The translations under genes and the position numbers were made by a program. DNA of 43,869 nt from Saccoglossus kowalevskii (taxonomy: Eukaryota; Hemichordata; Enteropneusta; Harrimaniidae): assembly GCF_000003605.2 (NCBI RefSeq), contig NW_003116955.1, positions 118,121 through 161,989 on the forward strand, in the 5' to 3' direction. The notes below the pieces were generated by a model. It ran no database searches, was not told the origin of the DNA, and saw only the letters and a program-made list of their open reading frames with translations. How positions within the stretch are numbered: the stretch's first letter is position 1; the number at the start of each line of letters is the position of its first letter. Below, piece after piece: positions 12,201 to 21,576 of this stretch.

Positions 12201-15200
12201 ACTTCACGTCACGTCTCTGAAAAAAAATTATGTTAAGAACAAGTTTTTTTGACATTGCATGCGTTAAATTCCGGGTTTTACATACATTATTGTTGCTGTT
12301 TTATTGAAACGTTGTACGATAATTATTCGTAACGCTTAATATGAATATTTTTAACACTTGAATACTGTGAGCACACTAATTTAATTTGAAAATATCCGAA
12401 TACTTATAGGTAAACTCTGGACAGCTCCGGAAATCCTACGTATGAATTTTCCTCCAGCGTGTGGGACACAAAAAGGAGACGTCTACAGTTTTGCTGTGAT
12501 AATATTCGAGATTTTGGAACGAACTGGACCTTACTGCTTCGACCATATAACACCAAGAGGTGAACATTAAAGCGGAAGAGCCGTCACCAGTGTACATGCG
12601 AAAATTGGGTTCTTAGCGATGATAACAGGGCACGCTAAAATGCAAAGGCTCATGGGTAGACGCTATGACCACCAGTCGCATGCGCAGGTGACGGCTCCAC
12701 CGCTTTAACCAAATACACCATGTGTACCATCAGCACTTATAAATGTAATTTAACATAACAAAGGTCAGGAGATAGCGAGTTTTTGATATACATTTCCTAC
12801 GGCCCGTCTTGATTTATGTGGAGTTGTCTCTTGACAACATTACGTAATTAATCTTGTATTGAAAGACAATTGGCCGATGGCCTGACTAAATTATAATGAG
12901 CCACCCATTGGATTCATAACGCTGAGACAGTGGAGTAACCAAGAGTATGGCTCATCGATATGAAAATCGCCGTTTTGAAAAAAAACACTAGCTCTAAGTA
13001 GGGAGGAGGTCGCACTCTTTACTTCGGTTTTGAAAGTACAACTTAGTCGGATTACTAGTATATGCGTTCCCGACCAATACACGGTAATTAATTGTTTTCA
13101 ACAAAGGAACCGTTCTGTACTAGTAAGAGCGGGCGGGAGAACTAAATAAAACTAAACGCTATCGAATAATACACTCAGAACAATGAGGATGAGACAAATA
13201 ATACTGTTCATAATGTCAAATAAATTCAGCATTACAATACTATTCATATTTCAGATGTAGTAAATCGTATTCGTAATGGCGAAAGCAGTCCTTATCGACC
13301 AGTGATAATGCTACACAATCCCGATAGTTGCGAATATGGTCGTGAATTGATTAATCTAATGGTGAAATGTTGGTCTGAAAATGTAGATAATAGACCATTG
13401 TTTCCCCGGATTAGACTCGAAATAAGAGCTTTGTGTAAAGGAAAAGAGTAAGTAAATTGTTTGATAAAATATTCAATAATGAAACAGTTGGTACTATTAA
13501 TTCTTTTTAATCATACTATGGTAAGCCAATGTATATTAATCTTTCACTTTTTGCTTAATAAGGATCAGTATCATGGATAACATACTGAATATGATGGAGA
13601 AATATGCCAACAACCTTGAAGAAATTGTTGAACAACGAACTGGTCAAGTGTTAGAAGAAAAACAAAAGACAGATCAACTATTATATCGGATGTTGCCAGT
13701 GTTAGTATAAGCATCAATGACATCAAATAATGTGAATCGGCAATGTAACTGTTGCATTGGGTGAATTATACGGACGTGTATGTTATGAATGCCTCGACAA
13801 ATGTAATGACATTGGGATGTACTAATTTAAAAGGATTCACCGTGACTAGGGAATCAAATAGTGTTGCTCACAAACTATTTTTTTTTTTATAAATAATTAG
13901 CACACTAAGATGAGATAAATTACTGGCATTATATACTATATTGTATTGAATTATTTCAAGGTTTTGGTTGTAGATTATTGATTTAAACAAAATTATTTTC
14001 AAAGAGTAATGAGGAACAATTTAGTAAGTAAAAGGAGGAGGAATGCTACTAACTGTGATTAGCGTTAAACCACAAATTCTGCGGCCATGTTGAATTGACA
14101 GTAGTCAAAATACACAGAATTAGCGTTTATATAATTTTAAATAAAACTAGTTTGGTTTTTCCAGTTTTTTTTTTGGAACTTTCAAATAGCGCGTTGCCGG
14201 AAAGAATTAAACTTTAGAAAATATGTTAACTGCACCCAACCTTAACATTCTTTTTCAACCAATCATTTTTTTTATGTGTATGCCTCGTGAGATATATTTC
14301 TATTAATCTTGGTGGAGAATTCAGAAATAAGTAAATCCACTACGAGTAAATGTTAAACGGGTGGTGATATGGGAGAAATATTAAATATACCATTTATGTT
14401 TGTTAATCTTGATTATCAGAACGGTGGCGGAAGCTCTGAAGCTTGGACAAAATGTACCCCCTGAAGATTACGAATCGTGTACAATATACTTTTCAGACAT
14501 TGATGGATTTGCAGAATTGTCTGCAGAAAGTTCTCCAATACAGGTGATTATTTGAATTGAATTATTATTGTTAACGAATATGACAAATAATGTATTATTC
14601 ACCAAACTATACATTTAAACACCTTGTAAATACGCTTATTTTGTTTCAGATTGTTGATTTTTTGAATGACTTATATAGTTGTTTTGATGAAATCATAGGA
14701 AACCATGACGTGTATAAGGTAGGTGACTTTCAATTTCACGTAAAATCGATACATTTCGGCATTTTGCAGGCCCATTGACCGTTTTACTGGCCATTTTACT
14801 GCATACACAATTTTCAAAAACCATAGAGTACCTTCTTCTTTTTAAAATTAGGTTGAAACCATTGGTGATGCTTATATGATCGTATCTGGCCTACCACATC
14901 GAAATGGTAACCGCCATCTAACAGAAATAGCCAATTGTTCTTTGGATCTGCTCAGCTCCGCCACCTCTTTTCAAATACGTCATCGCCCAAGCCAGAAACT
15001 GCAGTTGCGCATAGGCTTACATACGGGTCCTGTAGTGGCTGGTGTCGTGGGGTTGGTTATGCCTCGATATTGTTTGTTCGGGGATACAGTGAATATAACT
15101 TCACGAATGGAGTCAACGGGAAAACGTAAGGCTTTGTTTCAGTTACAAATTGTAGTACAGCGTGCATTACACTGCAACAGTTGAAACATTTGCATTCAAA

Positions 15201-16413
15201 ATACTATGGGTAATACCACAAACACCATTTAACAACTACATATTAATGCAATTATTTTATTAATTACAGCACTTCATATTCATGTGAGCAAACAATTGTA
15301 TACATCCCTGAGAGACATTAATGAAGAATATCATCTGGCGAGACGAGGAGATATAAATGTTAAGGTGATGTCATCTTCCTATTAACATTTGATGTTTACT
15401 CTTTATTTTAATAAAATATTTTCATGTTATTTACTATACAAAAATTGTAATATATTAATGCAGGGCAAAGGAGTAGTGCCGACATATTACTTATACGGAA
15501 AAGATGGCTATAAAAAGCCTCTGCCTAACCTTTCAAAGTAAGTTACTTTTATTATAATTATGAAATACATACGTTCAAAAGTACGTTTAGCATGTTTAGC
15601 AAAATTAAGCCCAACATTCCAATGTTTTATTCATTGAAAAACTAAATTATATTTTTTGGATTGCAAACTATTTGGAATTCCCGTATTTAGAATTTGTTGA
15701 CAGATATTCTAAACATAACACTACTTTTTGGAGAACAGAATATAAAATTAACCGATTTGGACAACATGAATATCATCACAATGCACGCGTGAACACTACA
15801 GACTATATAACGTTTTGAAAATAAAATACGATATTACAGTTAAAGGTGATTGCAAAGATTTGAGATATATGATCACTCATATACGTTTTACTCCCAATGA
15901 ATGGATTTTGTTTTGATTACAGTGCTAGCAAATTGAGTGGAAAACCTAATGGTGAACGGTAAGACACGTTACACTTCTTAATGTTACGTGAAATTGAATG
16001 TCCTATTTAAGACAAATAAATTCACTGCGATACTTAGAAAATATTGAACTATGACTATGTTGATGACCAGGTGTGGACTGTCAAAGATCACAATTTAAAA
16101 AGTATTCATAAATGGTGCATAATTAATAAATCGCTTAAACATTTCAGGCCATTATTTAATATTCATTATTCCACAGTAATGCGACATACTCAAATTTCAC
16201 AATGCTTCAGCAATGTATTAATATTAGAAAATCATTAATATTACCTTTTTGTTTTGATTTCTAAAATACACAACGAACGTTATTTCACTTCACTATATTA
16301 TTATATACTGTTTACATATTTGTCATGACGGGTCCACTTACTACGGCATTTTCGTTCTTACCTTTCGCAGGATGCATGCTGCTGAAGCAGGAGGCGATTA
16401 TGAAAAATCTTGA
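2465..16413 (+). CDS. rGC-A: receptor-type guanylyl cyclase, complete 25-exon gene
   Basis: A membrane guanylyl cyclase predicted to convert GTP to cGMP when an extracellular ligand binds. Order: signal peptide (about residues 1-22), ANF-receptor-type ectodomain (to about 451), one membrane helix (about 454-478), kinase homology domain (about 540-822), helical linker (823-868) and class III cyclase domain (869-1080). The 25 exons, using one of the two exon 7 versions, total 3321 nt, a closed frame of 1106 aa, normal for receptor cyclases. The start at 2465 ([12 protein letters not shown]) gives a compact signal peptide and matches the position of the starts in B and C; in-frame ATGs at 2408 and 2459 are alternatives. 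Stop TGA is at 16411-16413. The layout matches natriuretic-peptide-receptor-like cyclases, but the ligand cannot be inferred. Exons are listed in the domain entries. Confidence 0.95.
4432..4630. mobile_element. MITE flanked by TA, inside intron 2 of gene A
   Basis: The left end reads CTGTGAAATACTTTTTATTT and the reverse complement of the right end reads CTGTAAAATACTGGAATTCA; both run into TTTTCGC-rich sequence. A TA dinucleotide flanks each side (4430-4431 and 4631-4632), the usual target duplication of Tc1/mariner-type transposons. The interior repeats ATTTTCGCT-like words in both orientations, making the whole 199 bp strongly foldable. It is non-coding. Superfamily placement is inference. 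Confidence 0.55.
4730..4790. repeat. Dispersed short repeat, copy 1 (intron 2 of gene A)
   Basis: The stretch centred on AACAATGTATTTCACACGCG resembles 28622-28682 in intron 9 of gene B, including a shared CGAA-TTCAT block and CACGCG. Because the copies lie in non-equivalent introns they are not simply inherited from the gene duplication. The element type is unknown. Confidence 0.35.
6561..6696 (+). CDS. rGC-A alternative exon 7a
   Basis: Acceptor CCATATAG, donor GTAGAC (weak). It is 136 nt, entering in phase 0 and leaving in phase 1. It encodes [20 protein letters not shown] followed by a variable loop and ends MSYKTFRG. It matches exon 7b at about 30 of 46 residues and exon 7 of gene B. 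The start and the helix are conserved; the loop after ALND and the final residues differ, notably YKTFRG where 7b and gene B have NMFFKG or GMFFKG. Frame logic makes it exclusive with 7b. Confidence 0.85.
7572..7707 (+). CDS. rGC-A alternative exon 7b
   Basis: Acceptor TTTTTTTAAAG, donor GTATGA. Same length (136 nt) and same phases as 7a, 875 nt downstream of it. It encodes [20 protein letters not shown], a loop with KGKDHTNG, and ends MSNMFFKG, closer to exon 7 of gene B at the C-terminal end. If joined after 7a, the frame reads GGG CGA TAA and stops at once. If both are skipped, exon 6 to exon 8 reads GTA TGA. So exactly one copy must be used for a full-length protein. Confidence 0.87.
9345..9426 (+). 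CDS. rGC-A exon 10, transmembrane helix
   Basis: 82-nt exon between a GCAG acceptor and a GTTAGT donor. It encodes about 27 residues, beginning [20 protein letters not shown] and ending FVWLYR. A single hydrophobic span is followed by Arg, consistent with a type I membrane protein whose kinase homology and cyclase domains face the cytosol. Gene B exon 10 has the same length and phase. Confidence 0.93.
9849..13447 (+). CDS. rGC-A kinase homology domain, exons 11-17
   Basis: Exons: 11 9849-9978, 12 10437-10643, 13 11080-11184, 14 11415-11486, 15 11806-11980, 16 12410-12559, 17 13255-13447. Exon 11 is a juxtamembrane segment rich in Gly and Ser. Exon 12 has [15 protein letters not shown] with the ATP-site Lys (about residue 572), exon 13 the alphaC to hinge region (QYCDRGS). 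Exon 15 has HGNLKSSN in place of the catalytic HRD loop and DYG in place of DFG; exon 16 has WTAPEIL and GDVYSFAVI. This is the expected inactive pseudokinase that couples ligand binding to the cyclase. MITEs sit in introns 11 and 16. Confidence 0.93.
10117..10380. mobile_element. MITE flanked by TTAA (intron 11 of gene A)
   Basis: Left terminus AACGCGGTAGTCGT, right terminus (reverse complement) AGCGCGGTAGTCGT. The 264-bp element is bounded on both sides by TTAA (10113-10116 and 10381-10384), the target duplication typical of piggyBac-type transposons. The interior is non-coding and more GC-rich than the surrounding intron. The A-GCGG start is shared with the element at 12571-12704, so the two may be related. 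Confidence 0.6.
12571..12704. mobile_element. MITE flanked by TTAA, beside an exon 16 donor (gene A)
   Basis: Terminal inverted repeats AGCGGAAGAGCCGTCACC (left) and AGCGGTGGAGCCGTCACC (right, reverse complement) match at 16 of 18. TTAA flanks both ends (12567-12570 and 12705-12708). The 134-bp element starts 11 nt after exon 16 ends, so it defines the intron just downstream of the GTGAAC donor. It is non-autonomous and has no coding capacity. Confidence 0.65.
13563..13700 (+). CDS. rGC-A exon 18, helical linker
   Basis: Encodes [20 protein letters not shown], then a charged helix with [15 protein letters not shown], the dimerising signalling helix before the cyclase core of receptor and soluble cyclases. 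The donor GTTAGT follows CCAGT, so the junction codon with exon 19 is GTA (Val); gene B has Pro there. Intron 18 (13701-14419) is unremarkable AT-rich DNA. Confidence 0.88.
14420..15537 (+). CDS. rGC-A guanylyl cyclase domain, exons 19-23
   Basis: Exons: 19 14420-14543, 20 14650-14718, 21 14852-15125, 22 15270-15364, 23 15464-15537. Class III cyclase residues are present: metal-binding Asp in YFSDIDGF (about residue 895) and in VETIGDAYM (939), guanine-selecting Glu (935) and Cys in YCLFGDTVN (1007), and transition-state Asn (1014) and Arg (1018) in NITSRMES. One oddity is DIDGFA where the family normally has DIVGFT. The domain ends with [16 protein letters not shown]. On these residues the cyclase is predicted to be active. 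Confidence 0.93.
15923..16413 (+). CDS. rGC-A C-terminal tail, exons 24-25
   Basis: Exon 24 (15923-15958) is a 36-nt exon encoding [12 protein letters not shown]; exon 25 (16371-16413) gives [13 protein letters not shown] and the stop TGA. The last exon has the same coding length (43 nt) as the last exon of gene B, which ends in a similar Gly-Gly-Asp motif, supporting the terminal exon call. I found no counterpart of exon 24 in gene B. Confidence 0.8.
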
Positions 16414-16740
16414 GCATGATGAAGGTATCTACTTTGACTACTTTCCAGGAGCTTGTTAATCGAAGATGTGCATACGATTCAACTTAAAAGAATGTAGTAG
16501 TAATGTAGTAGAAACAATTTGATAAATAGTTTGTAATTATTACCTTATCTAAACACTGTAAATGCCTTGTTACTTTGAAATAGAAATAACATTTTCAAAT
16601 GTAGATACGTTACATATTATGTATATACGAATTTACTAGTCCAAGAATAATCTAAGAATGATCTACGAAGGGGAAAACAACTAGTCAAAACTTGCAACTG
16701 ACATTATTTTTTAGAATCAATAAAGCGACACATATTTGAA
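16414..16740 (+). terminator. rGC-A 3' UTR with AATAAA
   Basis: The first canonical poly(A) signal after the stop codon is AATAAA at 16719-16724, giving a 3' UTR of about 330 nt. A TG-rich stretch follows. Actual cleavage site is inferred. Confidence 0.55.
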
Positions 16741-17452
16741 AGCAATGTCTTGGATTAGCTGTATTTACATATAAATATTCTGATATATATATATATATTC
16801 TGATATAGATTACTATGTTTCTAGCTTTCACAACTTGTCTTTAAATACTATTACATCAAGTGATCATCATTCGAATAAGTAATGTCCGCTGTATTCCCGT
16901 TAAAAGTAAACAACATCAAGAAGAAGTGCTAGTGTACGTACTATGGTGAATTGAAAACAATGTCTGAAAGCATTTTACGCATGTAACCGAAAATCGTGGC
17001 TAGTGACGAGGCTATTGTGATGAACCCCACGTTTGAACAAAATTATACTTTTTAGCAATAAATTGACCAGGATCATACATAATGTGTACCATATGTTCAC
17101 AGCTAATTAAAAGACTGTGTCTCATCCACACAGTTAGATAAATAATTACAATAGCAATATTCGAGATGAATATAATAATTTTCTAATACTGTGGCTTCGA
17201 TCTCTTTGCATCTTGTGTTAATTCTAAATTGTTATAGTATCTTATTAATATCACTTTGAATGATATGTTTCAAGTGCCTTGCGACAGTAATTGTACATTG
17301 TATTCAATGCTATCTCACTGTAAGAGCAACGACTTTCAACGAATAGCTCAAAACATAACTTGCAAAATATAAAAATGTTAAATATATGATTAAGTTATTG
17401 GTGTGTTGTCACAAGCGAAATGTAAATATTATCCATGTACGCATATCCAGCG

Positions 17453-17555
17453 TTATGTTATGTTATGTTATGTTTTATGTTATGTTATGTTATGTTATGT
17501 TATGTTATGTTATGTTATGTTATGTTATGTTATGTTATGTTATGTTATGTTATGT
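17453..17555. repeat. TTATG pentanucleotide microsatellite
   Basis: About 20 units of TTATG with one interruption near 17472. The repeat creates an artificial ORF of repeated MLCYV. It lies about 0.8 kb after the gene A poly(A) signal. Confidence 0.95.
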
Positions 17556-17724
17556 TTTTCAAATGCTTGTTCTGATTGTGCAGTATAGGCAATGCAACTA
17601 ACAAATACAAACTATGGACTTTTAGGGGATTTTTTCACTTGTAAATATTGAATGAATCATTAAATTTGAAAACATTTTCTCGTCTAAAAATGGACAGTCA
17701 AATAAAAGTTCATGTTAATGTGTT

Positions 17725-17749
17725 TAATATAATATAATATAATATAATG
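17725..17749. repeat. TAATA-type microsatellite
   Basis: Five near-perfect units of AATAT between two AT-rich unique stretches. Confidence 0.8.
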
Positions 17750-20700
17750 TATTTGATGTGTTGTTTGAGAAATTAAATTGTTCGTTGTAAAGTAAAATTG
17801 AATCTAGTTGCGTGAATATGTCTTGTTAATATGAGTATGAAACATATGTATCTCATTCAATTCAACACTATGATCTACTGGAAATGGAATTACAATACAC
17901 ATTAATTAAATCCTTGACGAATAGAAGCAATTGCATAATAATCGAGAATAATAAATCATTTAATATCCCATATTTGAAGGGTATATTGTCATGTCATGGT
18001 AACTATGGATGCAGGTATACAACCCCCCTGTTCTTAACATACCCAACCAGAAACCCCTAGACAAAAGTCGACAACAACTAGCAAGTACACCAGACAATAG
18101 TTGTTTGTGAAAAAAATCAAAAGATCTATTTGGTGAAACTATTAGCTGCTCATAAATTGGGTATTGTGCAAATGGTAAGAGATTATTAGCTGAACACCTG
18201 ACCTGATAAATTATGATCATATAAATTACCAGGGATATATTACAGATACGGATTTGCTACTAAGTGAATATTTGGATAAACAGTCAGCTGGTCAACTGAC
18301 CTTATTATTTATGCAAAAACTGGATATTGTGAAAATACATATTAAAGTCCTTCCGTTTAGTATAGTGATGGCCAGAGGATCAGTTTGTCAATTTACATAT
18401 TATAGTGAACGATAATAATTATATAAATATATATCAGTAATTTTAATGAAATTGAAGTACAATATTCTTAGTATTATTGACACTTGTTGTTTGGTATGAT
18501 GGATCCCCACAATTGGGTACAAGAGCATAGAAGTTTAGAATTAAAATTTTTATTCAGAAGAAACATGAAATCATTAAAAGTGGCCTTATAAAGAGCCATT
18601 CAATTCATAGTGGGGCAGTGGGCGGAGTATACGGTGCTTATTTTTATTAGTGTCTGACCACAGAGTTTGCCGTTCACCATGTCTATTTCCATATAAATAA
18701 AAGCTCCAGCCAATATCAGATTTGACTACCTGTTCTAAGGTATGACACTTGAAAATGAGTCTTGTGACATGTGGCAATAGTCCAATTGTATTGGGTAATA
18801 AGATTGGATACATTTAACTAGAAACAGATAAACCAGTATACCCGTATGTATGAAGCCAGTGAATGTTATTCAAGCCAAAGAAACTGCATCTATTTATATA
18901 AATACACATGGACAGAAAATATTTACTTGGAGCACTAAATTTGACAATCTCCCTACTGTCTGTGTTGATTTGGTGGGTTAAACCCACTCTAAATATGCCA
19001 CACCAGCCACATAGCTCCCGACATGGAGATGGGTATTCAAGAAAAACATTGACTGCAAAGGTCTGAATTGTTGTCAATAGCAACAAACACATTGGAAAAG
19101 TCAAATACAGTGAAAACAAAACAAAACACACAGGTATATAAATACTAACTTACTTGGATCTTTATTTGCTCCTAGTAATCCAGAGTAGAACGAGATGAAT
19201 CAAGGCTGTATAGTTTGGCATCTTTATTTCAATATTGGAGGCAACCATTATCTTATGGCGGACACACCTATGTCTAAGTTACAGAGAAACATTATTTTGA
19301 TTTTTCAGTGGACCAATAAATGCATTTGACAGAATAATATAAAAACTCTATCAGAACAGAAATTGAAACAGCTTGCTGATTAAAAAGTATCACATTTTGT
19401 CCTGCTTATTTGAAACCGAATTGAATACATAACAGACCAATTCTATCACACCTTGCTAGGCTCGAACTTCCATCCAATCAGAGCATTCCAAATAAAGATG
19501 CTAGAGGGCGCATATATATAATATAATTATGTATTATATATATAATGCTTAAATTGGGTAAACGTGTCATCTGTTATTTCTATGAATGTTCAAATGTATT
19601 TTACTACATTTCCTACCCATTTCCTGTCCAACACATTACATGTATGTTTGCACTTATCCCTCGATAATGTTTATACATCATATCTATACTTGCTTGGATC
19701 TGTATTTTATGTTCTGTATTCTGAATCTTTATTGTTAATTGTTTCGCTTCATATATCTTATACTCTGTGTTGTATTAAGTATCCATACTAACTATTCTGA
19801 TGTATATACTGAATATTCAATGAAGTACTGACTGTGATCGTTATCACTGACCATTATCTTAAAGGAATACATTAATCTTTTTTATCCAGTATTTGTTTCT
19901 CATTGTTATTTAATGTTGTGCTCTACATGTGGGAGCGTATAATGCCAAGATATGATTAAAGACTCCAGTGTGGCCAAGCTGTACCATCTTAAAGACCATC
20001 TAAAACAGTCCATAAGCTAAACTTATGTTGGCTACCTTAACATTTGTTGATGTTTACAATATGGTTTAATTTTATGCAGTTAATCAGAAAATCTTGCAAA
20101 AATATTCACTATTGGTTTCTATGCTAAAAGTGTCATTATACATAAGTTGTGCTTGGTTACATAAGATGCATACTGCTGTCAAGCATTTATTATGAAATTC
20201 TGATGAATTATATTAATTCTTTTTTGAAATTTTACTTTGCTAAAACATATTTAGTAATGTGTCTCAATCAATAACTATGTGATATTTTTGAAACTAGAGA
20301 TTGTGATATTAATCCCCCCACTTATTAGGTTAAATTGTTCATTGTAGTCCTGTCTTGGCTGACTAGATACCAGCCACTTGGATGAAATGATATACAGAAC
20401 CTGTTGCTAAAATACATGATGAATATGGTGTGTCTGGTGTACCCAGTTAGCTTTTTTATTACATTCCAAGCTAGTACATCGACCTTATAGTGTCCTGTCT
20501 CTTTCTCATGTTTCATTGAAGGTTTTGAAGTTCATTTCCCTTGGGGGTTGGGAATGTCTTCGAATTACCCAGCTTATCTTGGGGTATGTTGGATAATTAT
20601 ACACAAGTATTGATTTCCACGCTTTCTGTGGGACTACATTCATCAATATTGTTCATCACCAGCTATTGTTGCCAGCTTACATGAACCTTTCGCATGAAAT

Positions 20701-21313
20701 AACAAGATATAGCATGAGATTCAAAAGCTTTGTATTTTTAGTCAATTTGTGAGAGATTTGTCAATGAGAAGCATCGCCCACAATATCTATGGTCTATGGA
20801 ACCATCTGCAACTTGATTCAGAATAGGGTCAGACAACAATTGAATACGGACAGCATTATCTAATGATATTCAGCCTCATTTACAACCTTAATTTAAATTT
20901 TGAGTAAAACAAGGTGTATTCTGTTTTTACTACTAGCACCCACAATGTGCAATATTAATTAAGTACGCTTATGTACACAATGGGGTCTATATATCTTTCG
21001 CTTACTGTTTTGACTATATTTTTAGAACACTTGTTTTGCTTTTGTGGGTTATCGAATGTTGTGGTAGTTTGTTTTGTGTTGTTCGACTTGTAAATTTCCC
21101 CATTCGACCTTTATAAAGAGATCCACGGTTTTATACAAAGACAATATTTGTGAAAGTCGAGCTACACGACTGCAAGACTGACAGTGAATTAACAAGTAGT
21201 TATTCAACTAACGGAAAGGATATATACACATATGTGCAAGCTCCGAGTAGAGAAAACTTGTATTTGGAATTACGAAATAATTTTGAAAAAAGACAAATTA
21301 AAAATTAATTGGT

Positions 21314-21576
21314 ATAAACGTGTATGGCAGTATGTGCAGTTGTCATGACATAAAGCCTCTACTAGAGGTGACATCCCATGGAGCATTGCACCACAAATAA
21401 TCACAGGGAGGTATCATTAGTGAGAATTACGAGAGTAATGACTGTTTTGGTTTGTCACACAGGAAGTAACGTTGCCACAAGGATGGTAAACATTATAGGA
21501 ATATGTAAATTAAGCTCACATATAGTAACTCAACTTGTGCAATTTTAGTATTAACCAACTGTATGGTCATTCCACG
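21314..21576 (+). promoter_or_regulatory. 5' flank of gene B, conserved with gene C
   Basis: This 263-bp stretch aligns with 43354-43618 before gene C in the same order and up to the same start codon. The best block, 23 identical bases at 21370-21392 and 43412-43434, contains CATCCCATGGAGCATTGCA. Further matches are ACGTGTWTGG near the start and a TAAATT-A-CACAT block near the end. It may include the transcription start, 5' UTR or promoter. Conservation could reflect function or just recent duplication. Gene A shows no similar flank. Confidence 0.65.

Larger units (their letters stand above)
16741..21313. other. Intergenic region between genes A and B
   Basis: No exon with recognisable protein similarity was found. 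It holds the TTATG microsatellite (17453-17555), a TAATA repeat (17725-17749) and an AT-rich near-palindrome (about 19510-19548). Short ORFs up to about 100 codons on both strands have no recognisable motifs. Old, unrecognised repeats are likely. Confidence 0.55.

Noticed and set aside
17386-17601. ORF with repeated MLCYV
   Set aside because: Translation of the TTATG microsatellite.
19510-19548. AT-rich near-palindrome
   Set aside because: Composed of TA-type simple sequence; no element ends or flanking duplication.
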